A stretch of DNA of 64,000 bases from positions 96,053,797-96,117,796 of the forward strand of contig NC_044566.1 in assembly GCF_007565055.1 (NCBI RefSeq), written 5' to 3'. Position numbers and translations under genes: made by a program. This stretch comes from Rhinopithecus roxellana. Lineage: Eukaryota > Chordata > Mammalia > Primates > Cercopithecidae. The notes under the pieces are model-generated. The model searched no databases. It had not been told where the DNA came from and worked only from the letters and a program-made list of their open reading frames with translations. Positions 32,593 through 45,559 of the stretch are shown here, one piece after another. Numbering within the stretch: position 1 is the first letter of the stretch; each line of letters opens with the position of its first letter.

Positions 32593-33340
32593 GGCTTTTA
32601 TCAGGAATTATATTTTATTTGCTGTTACTATGGCTTGCTTTTATTAATTTTCTTTTATATCCTTTTTATCCACTTATTTTAAACTTTCCTCTGTCATTTT
32701 GTGCCAAGTGTGTCTTTTGCATACAGGTCTTTTAAAAGTTGTTATTCTTTTAGAAACATCATTTGAAATTTCTTTCTCTGAAAGGGATAAGTTATATACC
32801 TTTTCCAGATGTGTTAATTTTTAAAAGTCATCATATGTATATATCCTTTTCTCTTCAGGTAAGTTTTCTCTATAATAATCTTGATTCTTCAAGGCTGTTT
32901 TCTTCTCTTATAGGGCTCATAGAAAAGTTTAAAGTAGAGAAAATTATGGTCTGTGACTTTTTTTTCCACCTTTTAAAAAAAGACTAAGTGTTTGACAGTT
33001 ACCTGGAAATCTGATTCATCTTCCAGACATCTGACTGTGCTTTTATTCTGGTATCAGATATGTCTTTTTGACTTTAGTTTTGATGTCTTAGATTTCAAAT
33101 CCACAAAGATTATAAAAACCATGTACCTGCTAGAACAAGGGGTAAAAAGCTTGAGTAAGAGAAATCTCAAATTCTTGAGAGCAATACAGCAAGTCATTGA
33201 TATTAATGGCTTAGTATCTATATGTAATATGTTGTTACAACTTGGCTATGCTAATAGCTGTAACAACATTATCACATACGATGTAAGAATATCAGTCTTG
33301 GATGAGATGATTTCTTTCCTTTAGAAGTTTTTCTTCTCTG
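32593..33340. other. Unassigned AT-rich interval
   Basis: Parts may be very old L1 in antisense, but no landmark was decisive. No gene was seen. Confidence 0.35.
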
Positions 33341-33606
33341 GGCTGGGCACAGTGGCCCACACCTGTAATTCTAGCACTTTGGGAGGCTGAGGTGGGCGGG
33401 TCACCTGAGGTCGGGAGTTCGAGACCAGCCTGGACAACAAGAAACCCCATCTCTATTAAAATTACAAAAATTAGCCGGGTGCATTGTTGTGCACCTGTAA
33501 TCCCAGCTACTCAGGAGGCTGAGGCAGGAGAATCATATGAACCCGGGAGGTGGAGGTTGCAGTGAGCCACTGCACTCCAGCCTGGGCAGCACAGCAAGCA
33601 AAACAC
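33341..33606 (+). mobile_element. AluS-like element with internal deletion
   Basis: The forward Alu begins 'ggctgggcacagtggcccac'. The right arm is shortened near 'gtgagccactgcactccagc', and the A tail is poor. Confidence 0.92.
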
Positions 33607-34835
33607 ATCTGCAGTACTGCCACTAAGGGAAGATTGATATTCAACCCTACTGTAGATTGGTTTTTTTCACAGACTGAACCCTTCATTCCTTACCTCCATT
33701 ATGAGTCTCTGAATTGAGTGACACATGTATGTAAACCTCACCTGGAAAGCAGATAACTTAGTTTTGATGGTATAAGAAAACTCCATTCCTGTATAGCTCT
33801 ACATCTCTTTATGTCATTATTGTCACAAATTACATCTTTATACCTTGTGTCCCCATCAAAACAGACATAGTATGTACAGTTGTCTTTTAAATCAGATAGG
33901 TAAAAAAGAATAACAAATAAAAATTCTATATTTATACTATCTTTTCTATTTACCTATGCAAATACATGAGTGTTAACTGGCTAGTTTTACTTCCACTTGA
34001 ATCAGAATAATAGGTCTGATGATTCTACATGGTATGATTGACATTTACTTTAACCTTATCACTGTTCCTGCTTTTTCTCCATTGTATATATGTGAATAAT
34101 TCACTGATAAGCAGTGAATGTCCTGTATTAAAGAACTGTTCATTGAGTCGTACTACAAGCACCCACTGAGCACTGGACATTGGACTCTGAAGCAAGTGAT
34201 AAACTGTAGACTGCCATCAGAGAATTAACCTTGGAGGGGAGGAAGCTGACATGCATCACCAGGCAATTTTATGATAATTTCATAAGTGCAACATTTACAA
34301 CTATGTACCATTCACCATGGGAACACATCAGATCCAGTCCTGAGTAATCAGTAACGGCTTCCAAGAGAGGGACCAGAGAAGGAAGGAAGGCAGGCGTAAA
34401 GGAAGACAAAGTTGAAAAGGTCAGCAGTAATTTTAAAAGATCATCTTGTCCACAGTGTGAAAACTGGTGTCTACAAAGGAAAATGAAGAAAAGGTAAAAA
34501 GCCAGGTGGGAGGTTATTAGAATTCTGTTCATGCTGGGGGAGAACTAGGGTTGTGATAGAGAAGTAAGCAAACTCTTGAGTCATGCAGAAGTGAAGAGTG
34601 ATCGAATGTAGTGATTGTCTGGAGGTGGAAGGTAGGAGGTGGATAAAAAAGGAATGCCTGTTAGAAGTCTGTCTTGGGCAAGACAAGAGATGCATATCTT
34701 TATTGAGAGAAGGAATGCAGAAGAAGGAGCAAGCTGAGAAGTTGAGAGTTGGGGGAAGGGGGATGCTAGAGAGGAGGTGACTTTGCCTGGGGAAGAACCA
34801 GGTGGAGCTATCCAGTGGACTGACATTCAGTTGCC
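33607..34835. other. Unassigned interval
   Basis: No gene was found. A purine-rich G/A segment (34370-34760) resembles ancient L2-like flanks but was not assigned. Confidence 0.4.
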
Positions 34836-34839
34836 CTTT

Positions 34840-36150
34840 TTTAAATTTAAAAGATATGTATTGATCAATTTCTATGTGCTAGACACATTACTAGGTGCTG
34901 AAAGCACAAGGCGCAGAAACATAGGCATGGTTCTTTCCCTTAGGGAATCTGATGGCAAAGGACAATAACATTGAAATATTTTTTTCAAAAGACAAACATA
35001 GTCATTATAATAAAGAACATAAGTGAAATTACCATATTAAATCCCAGGAGCTTTGGGTGCTCATGAGAGGTGTGCTGTAACATATTGAGTGTTCAGAAAA
35101 GACTTTCTAGAGAACAAAATGTCAAATTTAAACCTAAAAAACATGTAGGAACTAGGAAGAATGTGTGATGGCATAGAGGGGGAACCACAGGAGCAGAAAT
35201 GAAGGCAGATGATGGACATCTTTCAGACAGGAAAGTACTATAGCCTGGAGATGCAAAAGATTAGATGGAATTCTTTTTTAATGGACAGAAAATTAACGTG
35301 ACTGGAATACAGACTGTGAGTTGATAAGAGACAAGAGATAACATTTAACAAAGTAATTAGAGGGTCAGGGAAGGCACAAAGCGTCTTATAAACCAGAGTA
35401 AGAACTTGTGCTTTACCTGAAATAGGGTCGCCAACCACTCTAGTTTTCCTGGGTCTGAGTGCTTTCCCAAGACACAAGATTTTCAGTGTCAAATTGAAAT
35501 AGCCCTGGACTATTCAGAACAACTGGTCACCCTAGAGAGCCATTTGACGGTTTTATGTAGAGGTTTTCATGTATGATGAGGTTGTAGACTGGGGAGACCA
35601 CTGTGGCTATGATATGGAGAAAGAAGGAGACTGATGCAGTAATGAAGATGAAATATGATGATGACCAAGCTGGGGCAGGGGGAGGTTCAGTAGAGACAGA
35701 GAAAAACTGGGTGGGTTTGTTAAATTTTAAGAGCTGTTATAATTAAACAGATGTGTAACAATTTAATGAGTGAATAGGTTTAATGTGTGAGAAAGGCATG
35801 CAGGTGGTTGGTGGTGCCATTTCCTGATTCCAGAGGGAGAGAAATGGCTTTATATGATAAGATGAAAAGTTCCATTTTAGACATGTCGAGTTTGTAAGGT
35901 TGTCAGATAAAATAATAGGACATCCAGTTAAACTGAGATCTTAGGCAAGGAATGAGCACATTTTTAGTTTAAGGATGTCTCGAAGAGGAATACTTATGGA
36001 ATGTACATACAAAAAAGAAATCCAGTTTTAAATGAAGGTTCTGGTAACCTTATGAGTTTGGGATGCCTGGAGTCATCTGAATAGTACTATTCTTTAGGCA
36101 TTCCGGATGTATGGGATTGAAACTCAGGAGAAAGGTTTGGCCGAAAAGCC
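34840..36150 (+). mobile_element. Long ancient L2-like repeat, interrupted by a TA-flanked DNA element
   Basis: 'tgctagacacattactaggtg', 'ggttctttcccttagggaat', 'agagaacaaaatgtcaaattt', 'gtcttataaaccagagtaag', 'ttttgggatgcctgg'-type and 'acatgtcgagtttg' landmarks occur in family order. The copy is interrupted at 35425-35532. A second inserted DNA-element-like piece may lie at about 35895-36050 ('gttgtcagataaaataatagg'). Confidence 0.5.
35425..35532. mobile_element. 108-base MITE with terminal inverted repeats and TA target site
   Basis: The element runs from 'gggtcgccaac' to 'ctggtcaccc', which are imperfect inverted termini (about 9 of 10 matching), and is flanked on each side by TA. This fits a small non-autonomous mariner/Tc1-type element. 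The family was not named. Confidence 0.6.
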
Positions 36151-37845
36151 GAGGCAGTGCAATCACAGTGAATGTTTTATTTTGTTAGAGATCATTCCAC
36201 AAAGTAAGCATCACCATTTAGTTCCAAACTATTTATGACCTAGGAATTTGTGTTTCTCATGGGATATAATTTCGAACATTAGTTTAAGTGAAGGCAGACC
36301 CTTTGCTCCCCTCCTAGTGCTGACAGTCACCCTCCGACTGCCTTCTTATTACCAACCAATTTGACCAAAATATAACCCACATCCAGACGTAAAGACCGAC
36401 ATCCTGTCCTTTTGCCAAATGAGCTTTTGAAATCACAGGACCAAGTTAGAAAAGTGTATTGATTAATCTTAGAAAAGTTTTACTTAATGCACCAGAAAAC
36501 AATGTCTTCAAATTTAAGCAGAATATATTCCCTGACCATTCTAGGCAACAGAATTTGCTAGAATGTAAGCAAACATGTTGGAGTAGCAGACACTTTTTAA
36601 ACCTCAACTAAGATATACATCTACAGGTGATGCAGTTTAACAGATCCTATTAATTGATCGTAGAATGCTTCAAATAATTGATGATTTTATCCAAATGTTA
36701 CTGAAAGCAAATATGATTGGTGATAAAAATCACCAATATTATGGTGATTTTTCAGAAGGTTATCCCTCTTTCAAATCTATTTTCAAAAAGTAATAGGATA
36801 TTTTGGGAAATAAAGGTGTACAAAGGCCACAGCCACATTTTTCTGGCTTGCCAGAGAGCTTGCACATTCCTGCTGCCTTCAGGGTGAGCGCAGGGCCCAG
36901 GGCTGTGTCTGGTTTATACCTGCACTCTCAGAGTCTAGCAGAGATGCTTAGAATGCCTTTGGATCAGCCTCATTTCCATCACTTTTGGTCCCACCTCCTA
37001 ATATAGGACCTTCAGGCTCTGCAAATTCTCTCTCAATTATTTCTAGGAATTAATAGAGAGTGCTTTGCATGTGCTGAGAAACAAGTCTAGTTCACTACCA
37101 CCCTGTGGCCACGGCTGTCTGTTTCCCAGCCCTTGTGGTCTCAACTCGTGGAGTCCTACCGGCTGCACCGAGTTAGATTGGATCTATTCTGATCACAGAG
37201 GAGGCTTTGCCATGTTCCTCATCCACTGTGCTGCTGCCTCCGAGGTGTCAGAGGGACTCTAGGTGGTATAAAAGTTACTGTGCTTTGTAGAAGTAAGGAG
37301 ACAGATTGTTTTCCCATTTTGTGTGATTTTTTTTTGTATTCATGCCAAAGCAACGTTGCTTGTATGCAGTGCCTCACAGAACTTTTAATGAAATAGCTCA
37401 TGTTCTCCACTATAACCTTCAGTCAATGCTAAACATTCAGCTCTAAGAGACAACAGTGACATCTGCTGGTGGAAGCAAGCACTTTCAGCCACAACTAACT
37501 CAGTTTATATCAACCTGTAGTCAACACAACACTGACCAATAAGAATGGTTCTATTTGCCACAATTACGTTATTTTGAAAGTGTTGCACTGTATATTCTTA
37601 CTGATGAGCATATTTTATTTACTATTTGAGTCACATACATATAAGATTCTAGCCAAAATGAGTGAGCAGGTCAGAAAACTGCCTAGAGGACCTCACATTT
37701 CTAGGATATTTTGAAATGGAAAAACATGAGTTTACTAGTTGTTTTTGGCATGATATAGGACAAGATTCAAACTCCAGTTGTACAAAGGCACAAAACAGAC
37801 AAATGAACAACAAACTTGTATTACAGTCAATCATGCTAGTATACA
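36151..37845. other. Unassigned, apparently low-repeat interval
   Basis: It contains the triple complementary segments at 36716-36752. No gene or named repeat was recognised otherwise. Confidence 0.45.
36716..36752. repeat. Three mutually complementary segments (alternative hairpins)
   Basis: 'attggtga' (36716-36723) can pair with 'tcaccaat' (36730-36737), while 'aaaaatcacca' (36725-36735) can pair perfectly with 'tggtgattttt' (36742-36752). The two stems share bases and exclude each other. Confidence 0.85.
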
Positions 37846-37849
37846 GCAC

Positions 37850-38085
37850 GGCGATTAGACACATGAACTCTAGGGTGCAGAGCTGGGTTTGAATCTCAAC
37901 TCTTCCACTTAACAGCAATAACCTTAGGCAAGTCACCACATTTCTTTGTGACTCAGTTTTCTCATCTGTAAGGTGGGAATAAAGACAGTCATGTCTATAT
38001 TATAGGGTTATCAAGAGGATTAAATGAACTAATAGTACAAATGCTTAGCATGGTCTCTGGCACATAGTAAGCACTCTCTGTGTAT
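37850..38085 (+). mobile_element. MIR element
   Basis: The forward MIR is nearly complete: 'gctgggtttgaatctcaact', 'aggcaagtcaccacatttct', 'ctcatctgtaaggtgggaat' and 'tggtctctggcacatagtaa' occur in the right order and spacing. Confidence 0.9.
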
Positions 38086-38732
38086 GATTAAGTAATACAT
38101 ATTTAAGAATTATTATTTAATGATTAAGTATTATTTTTAGTATCATTATATATTTAAGTATTATTATTATTACATTTAGTTAATGTTATGAAATGTTTCA
38201 TGTTAATCCTGAATGATTATCTGGAGGAGGAGTGAGAGTAAAATAAATAAAACAAAGAACCTTAAAAATATCAGTTGTTTCATCATAGCCAACTTGATGG
38301 CAAAATGAATCTGCCAGGCAATCCTAAAATTTATAAACTTTCTTTCAAAATTAAGAAGAAAAAAATTTTAGCTTTTGATAAAGCAAACATTTCTAATTTA
38401 GTTCTGTTTCTACTGCCATTGAATACTGAAAAAGTCAAGAGAAAAAATAGAAAGTCATTTTTTGCATTAGAATAGAGTCCTTTTAGGATTCCAAATGAAT
38501 GGTTTTATTTTCTAATTTTAAAATAGCTATATCTTAAAAACATTAACTAACAGGCATTAAATTACAGATTAAATAGAAGAAGATCCCAAAGGCCAGCATA
38601 TGTTAAGTGGCATCACTTAAATCACATTAAACAAACATTTACCTAATAAAAATAACCACTGCAAGTGTGTTTCTAGAAAATGACAACAATAACCATGATT
38701 TGCCCTATGGTCAGTACATATTCAGCCTATAC
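38086..38732. other. Unassigned AT-rich interval
   Basis: No gene or named repeat was recognised. ATT-rich microsatellite-like text occurs at about 38100-38180. Confidence 0.45.
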
Positions 38733-38740
38733 CTCTTTGT

Positions 38741-39060
38741 GTGTGTTTTTTCCTCTTGTTGTTGTTGTTGTTTTGAGACAGAGTCTTGCTCTCTGTCACC
38801 CAGGCTGGAGTGCAGTGGCCTGATCTCAGCTCACTGCAAGCTCAGCCTCCCGGGTTCACGCCATTCTCCTGCCTCAGCCTCCTGAGTAGCTGGGACTACA
38901 GGCCCCCGCTGCCACCACGCCAGGATAATTTTTTGTATTTTTAATAGAGACGGGATTTCACCGTGTTAGCCAGGATGGTCTCGATCTCCTGACCTCGTGA
39001 TCCGCCCGCCTCAGCCTCCCAAAGTGCTGGGATTACAGGCTTGAGCCACCGCGCCCGGCC
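38741..39060 (-). mobile_element. Young inverted AluY (cercopithecid-like)
   Basis: It is flanked by 'ctctttgt' (38733-38740 and 39061-39068). A GTT-rich tail complement precedes 'gagacagagtcttgctctctg'. 'ggcttgagccaccgcgc' is the monkey-type head variant, and 'gcccccgctgccaccacgcc' is an extra local variant. Confidence 0.93.
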
Positions 39061-39068
39061 CTCTTTGT

Positions 39069-40798
39069 AGTTTTGAAAGGGAAGTTTGCACACCCAGTCA
39101 GGCCGTAGTATGGCAGAGGTAAAAGATTCGCAGAGAAACAGAAGCAGCAACGTGTCAACACTTTTTTGTATCGACCATATGGGGAATTTTTTAAATATAT
39201 ATATTCTTAAGTTTTTATCAAACATATGCACCAGCAAAATTAGCAGAATCCTACTTCTCCATGTTGTCCAATGGAGTAATTCAGGTCAGTTTCATAATCA
39301 TATTGAAAGACTAAACTCATGTAAGAGGGCAGAAACAGATAAAATGTTATACATTTAAACCTGTTTCAGTCAGATTTGAAGTTAAGTTAAAAAAAGTCAG
39401 CCTATCAAAAAATGCCTGCCTCATCAGAAACTCAACACATTTTAATCTGCTCCAAGGACAGATTTGAACAACTAACTGATAAACTAAAATTAGTTCATTT
39501 GTAAATAATATGTAGATAAAAGTATTGACATCAGATAAAACAATGTCAATAAATTTGTAAGGAATTTCAAGGTAAAATACTAAAATGTGTTAATTTGTTG
39601 TTTGCTCCTAATTAAACTCATTTTCAAACAGGATTTTAAAAAGGGAAATAGATATCTACAGACAGGGCCCATCTATGACTGCAAAACCTGCATCGAAACA
39701 CTCCAGTGGTCAGTGCTTCAACCATCAGAAAATCTCTCTCTTGATTTTTTCAGAATATCCAATGACTAGTAAAAATAAAATGGTGTGTGAATACTTTTTA
39801 AAAGCAAACTAAAATATCATGAATGAGACTCTCAACTACACACAGGCTGCCAGTTTCCCTGCACATCCAGGCCAGCCCTGAAGATGCCAAAAGAGAAACA
39901 AGAGATTGATGGAAGATACAAATACAACAGATGCAGAATTAAAACAGGGAAATAACTAGATATAAAACAGACATTCTAAGTGTGTGTGTGCATGTTTGTG
40001 TGTGGTTGTACAACTAAGTCACCATAAACTTTGAAACCTAGATGAAAAAGATAAATTTCTAGCAAAAACAGTTTTAAAAAACTAAAGTAGAAAACACAAA
40101 TGAACTAAAAACCATCTTAAAAAATTGACATTGTAATAACCAAAAAACCCAGGCCAAAAATGTGGTACAAGTGCATCCTACCAAGCCTTTAAGAAACAGA
40201 TAATCACTTCCTTCTGCTAATAGAAGTCAGGCATTATTTTTCTGGGCAATGCAGCCATTTGGAATCTCTGCTAGAAATAACAAACAATATAAATTAGAAC
40301 TCATATTGAAAGATTACTCCAGTTTTTCCTCCAGCTGGTTTTTAGAGTCTGACTGACGCATCCAGATCTGAGGGTCTAACACCAGCTGGGGCTTGTGTTT
40401 CCTTTATGCAGACCTGGTCCATTTGAAGAGCAAGTCTTTGGCTATGCTCTACACTAGCTCGCGAGCCAACCAAAACCAAATGATGAGACCACAACCTTCT
40501 GCATCCACCAAGTTTTATTCAGGTACAGTTGTTACTGCAGATAGACATGCTGAGAAGTTTCTTAGCAGGAGGGTTTTACGGAATCCTAGTTATTTCAACA
40601 AACTTTACTTATGTATAGTACCAGCTCAGTCTAACGTACAGCAGCAAGAATCATTTTCCAATCTTGAGATTGATGGCTGAGTCCTTGCTAATTCACAGTG
40701 GATCAATATAGTTGATTTTCATGTGGACTTTAATATGAAACTCACAAATCAGCTATACCTACATACAGCTGTGGCCCACAAAAGATGCATTCTAGACC
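39069..40798. other. Unassigned interval
   Basis: No gene was found. The 95-residue open frame at 40393-40680 shows no recognised domain. A short TG run is at about 39980-40004. Confidence 0.4.
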
Positions 40799-40870
40799 CT
40801 TGAACCAGGCAATTTTCTTTTTATAGCATTGTCTCTTGAACCAGGCAATCTTCTTATTATAGAATTGTCC
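40799..40870. repeat. 36-base tandem duplication
   Basis: Two adjacent units start 'cttgaaccaggcaat' and end 'attgtc' (t or c). They differ at about four bases. Confidence 0.9.
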
Positions 40871-40944
40871 TTGGACCCAATCCATCTAGATACATGAGCT
40901 AATACTGTGTTGTTACTATCTATTAAGATGCTTTTGAAGTTATA

Positions 40945-43190
40945 AACACTTATTCATTCCACTATTTTTTATATGGCCAGCTATAGATTAAACAGAGCTC
41001 AAGACTTGAGAAAGAAATGGATGAACAAGACTGTATTAATCTGTTCTCATGCTGCTAATGAAGACATACCCGAGATTGGGAAATTTATAAAGGAAAGAGT
41101 TTTAATGGACTCACACTTCCACATGGCTGGGGAGGCCTCACAATCATGGCAGAAGGTGAATGAGGAGCAAAGTAACATTTTACATGGCGGTAGGCAAGAG
41201 AGGATGTGCAGGGGAACTCCCCTTTATAAAACCATCAGATCTCGTGAGCCTTATTGATTATTACAAGAACAGCACAGGAAAAACCTGCCTCCATGATTCA
41301 ATTACCTCCCATTGGGTCCCTCCCGCAACACATGGGGATTACTATAATTCAAGGTGAGATTTGGGTGGGGACGCAGAGCTGAACCATATCAAAGACAGAC
41401 AAGTTTCTTTCTCTTATGGAATTTATATTCTAGTGAAAGAAGGCAATTAAACATAACAAATGACTCAATTTCCGATAATAAGTAAAATGAGGGAAAAAAA
41501 AAACCCAGCGTGATGGGGGTTGCTGGGAAAGCTAGATAAAGCACTGTTGGAAGACTTCTTGGAAAAGTTGACATTTGAACCAAAGCTGAATGTTAAATAG
41601 GTGTGAGTCTGGGAAGATCAGACAGGGGAATCAAAAAGCTAAAGGCCCTAAATTTGAAATGAGCTTTCTGTGTTCCATAAACATCAACAAGGCCAGTGTG
41701 CCTAAAGGTGGTGAAGGAGGAAAAGAGTAAGAGGAAACGATTTCACAGAGGTAGGTGTTCACGAAATAACATAGGGCCTTGTGAGCCAAAGTCAGAAGTG
41801 CTGTGAAAATTGGGATTCTACTTTGTGTTTTAATGCTAACGTGTTTTAAAAACAATTTATTATGGCTTGCAAATTATTACAAGGAAAAAATACTTCTTAG
41901 ATCTGTTTCTAGTTTTAAAAGAATTTGCATAGTCCTTTCATGGGGGCTGGTTTCATTAGAGATAGATGAGGGAGGTCAGAGTGAAGAAAGTAACATGATT
42001 GGTGAGTAAAATTCTCTCATGAAAAACTTAGTCTATAATTTTAGGTGAACAAACATGATTTTCTACACCAAAACAATCTTACTAATGTGATTTCCTCTGG
42101 TAGATATTCTTAGTCTCAAGGACTCATGTCAATAGCCCTTGGAACTTTTAAGAACCCTTTCGAGATTGCTAGAAGGTCTAAGCTTTTCTGTAAGTAGACA
42201 GATGTAAATTCACCCAATGAGGGCATAAGAATAAGCAAAGATTTCACTTAAATTTGTGAGTAACTAGTAGATATATATATATTACCTATATTGTTCTTTA
42301 TTTATCTATAAACGAGTAATGCCAGTTGAGGTGTTTTCTCAAGAACCATGCCAACAATCTTCCATTCTTTCAAGATTTCTTATTAAACTCTGAGTGGAGG
42401 CCTGTAGCTTCCCATATAGTTACTTTCTTTTTTGAATTAACAAACATGGGTGTTATAATTAACTCTTTCTGCAGAAATTAGATTTTCTTCTAACAGAAAT
42501 CCATTAGAACAGAAATCAGTGCTATCTCCAATGGCAGCAGAAAGCCATTGGAGGTTTTTGAAATAGGAGAACAACAGGATATAATTTATATTTTAAAAAG
42601 CACACTATAATGCTGTCTGAGAAATAGATATTAGCAGTCTAGAGTGAAAGCAGAAAGACCTAACAAGGCTTTGGTGGTTACTAGGTGTCTGCTGGTGGTG
42701 ACTCTGACTGAGGGAGATGTAGTGATAAGTGATTAGATTTGGGAAATAGTTTAAATTGCAGCCAACAGGACTTACAAACTGGATGGCAATCTGGGAGAAA
42801 GAATTCAAAGATTAGAATCAAGAATGATTTCTGGGCTTGGGGTTTGAGCAACTGAATAAATGCTGGTACAATTATATGAGATGCAGATTTTGCAGTTATG
42901 GTGCAGAATCAAAAATTGTTAGGCATCTGAAATTTAAAGTGGCCAATGAGACATCCAGACAGAGATGATTAATAGGTAGTTCATTCTATATGTGTGATAA
43001 TTAAGGGAGAGTTCTGGGCAGATATGCGTTTACTTCATGGGATTGAGTAAGATTTTCTTGGGAGAGAGTGTAGATAAAGAAGAGGCCTGAAGTTTGAGCC
43101 CTGAGTCCTTTCAACATTTACAGAGCAGAATGGCAAAAGGATGCAACAAAATTGCAAAAGAGGAGAAGCCAATGAGGGTGAAGGAATTCC
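40945..43190 (+). mobile_element. Long ancient L2-like repeat, interrupted by a THE1 LTR
   Basis: The copy begins about 'acacttattcattccac', reaches 'tggatgaacaagac', and is interrupted by THE1 (41032-41391). It continues with 'agacaagtttctttctctta', 'gttggaagacttcttgg', 'catagggccttgtgagcc', 'gccattggaggttttt', 'gggtttgagcaactgaataaa', 'aatgagacatccaga' and 'gagtgtagataaagaagagg'. Part of the middle (41870-42530) matches less clearly and may be inserted sequence. Confidence 0.55.
41032..41391 (-). mobile_element. THE1-type ERVL-MaLR solo LTR
   Basis: The antisense LTR runs from 'tgtattaatctgttctcat' to 'ctgaaccatatca', with a perfect 5-base target duplication 'aagac' (41027-41031 and 41392-41396). 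Internal marks are 'acatggctggggaggcctcac' and 'tttataaaaccatcagatc'. Confidence 0.92.
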
Positions 43191-43247
43191 TGGAAAGCAC
43201 AATGTCTGAGAAGACAAGTGAGAAAATTCTTAAAAACATATGAGCTT

Positions 43248-43550
43248 GGCCTGGCGTGGTGGTTCACGCCTGTAATCCTAGCACTTTGGAAGGTTGAGTC
43301 GGGTGGATCACATGAGGTCATGAGCAAGACCAGCCTGGCCAACATGGTGAAACCCCATCTCTACCAAAAACACAAAATTAGCCAGGGGTGGTGGCAGGTG
43401 CTTGTAATCCCAGCTACTTGGGAGGCTAAGGCCGGAGAATCACTTGAACCCGGGAGGCAGAAGTTGCAGTCAGCCCCGATCACACCATTGATCTCCAGCC
43501 TGGACAAAAAAGCAAGACTCTCAAAAAAAAGAAAAAGAAAAAGAAAAAAA
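43248..43550 (+). mobile_element. AluS-like element
   Basis: The forward Alu ends in a G-interrupted A tail, and 'agcttgg' occurs at both edges (43243-43249 and 43551-43557). Confidence 0.93.
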
Positions 43551-43557
43551 AGCTTGG

Positions 43558-44939
43558 GAGATTGCCCCTGGATATGGGAATCTGTGTGTAATAAGTAGGG
43601 CAGGACCTGGTATGCTGCTAGAAAAACACAGTCCGACAAGAATTTATTTCTCACTCAACACTGCATGCACAATGCAGGTTGACCCAGTGCTCTGCTCACT
43701 GTAGTCACTCACGGACATGGGCTGATGGATGTTGTGTTTTGACATATGCTCCAGGATTGACAGAGCAGGGTAAATGGACATGGCGAATTATGCATTCACT
43801 CTTAAATCTCCACTTGGAAATGACACAGGGTCATTTCTGTTCACATCTCATTGGCCAAAGGAAGTCATGGCCTCAGCTCACTTCAAAGAGGTAGCAGAGG
43901 CAATGGTGCCATGTGCCCAAGAGTAGATAAAAACAGGTGCCTGTAAACGGCCCTAATGACTACCAAGCAGTGTGCGGCACTGGTGATTAGTACAAGCAGG
44001 AGAGTGGTGGTGCTCTTCATCACTTGGATACGCCTAGAAACCAAAACAGAATTTTAGAAGCTTCTCAGATTTATTTGCCTTTTCCCAGGAAACCAGCAAG
44101 AAGGGATGACTTTTCTCCGTGCCATTTTAACATGGCATAGAAAAAAAAACCTGTTAAAAGTTCCAGTGCTTTCTCCTGTGACACAGTTCAGGAGACACAG
44201 TTCCCGACACCACACTGCCTTAAGTATAAATTCCTGAACCACCACTTGTGTGCCATGGTTTAGGGTTTTTGCTGTTTTCTAATTTTTTTTTAAATTTTTA
44301 ATTAAAATAACTTTTTCAAATGCACCACACAGAAATGCAAAATGCAAAATGCAAAAATGATTGTAGGCAGACAATAGATAATGAAAATTCTTATAAAACT
44401 GAGATTCACAATAGGAAAGAAACAAACAGTTTTAATATAACATAACATGTATACATTAATTGTAAAACATAACAGTAAACACTTTCCAATTATTAGCAAA
44501 AAATGCCTAAAAATTGTATCCTTCCATTCTCTTGAAATTGTGCTAGCCACTAAATATTTTAATGGAGAAAATTCAATGGAAAGAATTGCTGACTTGATAA
44601 AAGACAGTTAGCTAGCAGAAGGGGCAAAAGAGAACATTAAGGTTTAACAGGAGTAGCAGGTGTAGACAGCAGCTAGTGATGTGAAGACTGAGGGAGATGT
44701 GAACCAGGGAGGAGTGCAGAGATCTTGAGGAGGACCCTGCAGGGCTGAGACTGGGTGCCTCTGGGCTGAAGGAGTAGCAGCTGGAGGAACACCTGTCCTG
44801 GGAGAAAGACTTCCATGTGCCTACCTGCTCGGAGACCCTGACAGCCTCAGCCACTGCAGTGAACTCTGCTGGGACCACCACTTGCCCTGTGAGTAGATCT
44901 CAGAAGGAAAACTAAGGCAGAGAAAAAGGACAGTCCTGG
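43558..44939. other. Unassigned interval
   Basis: No gene was found. A short (atgcaaa)n-type run lies at about 44334-44360. Confidence 0.4.
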
Positions 44940-45425
44940 TGTGTTAAATGATGTCTCCCCAAAAGATATATTGAAGTCCTAACCACGGGTAGCTGTGAAT
45001 ATGAGCTTATTTGGACATAGGGTTTTTGCAGAGATAATTAAGACCTAAGTTAAGATAAGGTTATACTGGAGTAGTGTGGGCCCTTAATCCAATAACTGGT
45101 GTCCTTATAGAAGAGGAGAAGAGATACAAATTAGACACACACAAGAGAACGTCATGGGAAGACACAGACACCCTGAGGGAAGATGGAGCCAGAGACCAGA
45201 GGGACATATCTATAAGCCAAGGAATGCCAAAGACTGCAGGCAATCCCAGAAGCAAGAAGAAGGAATTGTAAAAGGGATTCTCTTCTCCAGTCTTAGAAAG
45301 ACGGCCCTGCAAACACCCTGATTTCGGACTTCCATCTTCCAAAATAGTGAGAGAATAAGTTTCTGCTGTTTAAGCCACACAGCCTGTGGCACTTTGTAAA
45401 CAGCAGCCCTAGGACAGGAATGCAA
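44940..45425 (+). mobile_element. MLT1-type ERVL-MaLR LTR
   Basis: Forward LTR text includes 'gatatattgaagtcctaacc', 'gagcttatttggacataggg', 'caataactggtgtccttata', 'gatttcggacttccatc' and 'ttctgctgtttaagccac', ending near 'cagccctaggac'. Confidence 0.85.
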
Positions 45426-45559
45426 GTCTCGCTGCCTCCCTCCTGGGCTCTCTGTTGGCCGGCAGAGGAGAAATGAGTTTTGTGGAGCGCATTTCACAAA
45501 CTATGATAAAGAAGGGTGAGTGTGGAGCTCAGAGAAAATGAGATAATGGCTGGTACAAT

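Noticed and set aside
37451..37465. Second CTCF-like site (reverse strand, 'gacatctgctggtgg')
   Set aside because: The G-rich core required by CTCF is disrupted, so the match is too weak.
43218..43598. 126-residue open frame ending in a lysine-rich tail
   Set aside because: It is the translation of a forward Alu and its A/G-rich tail.
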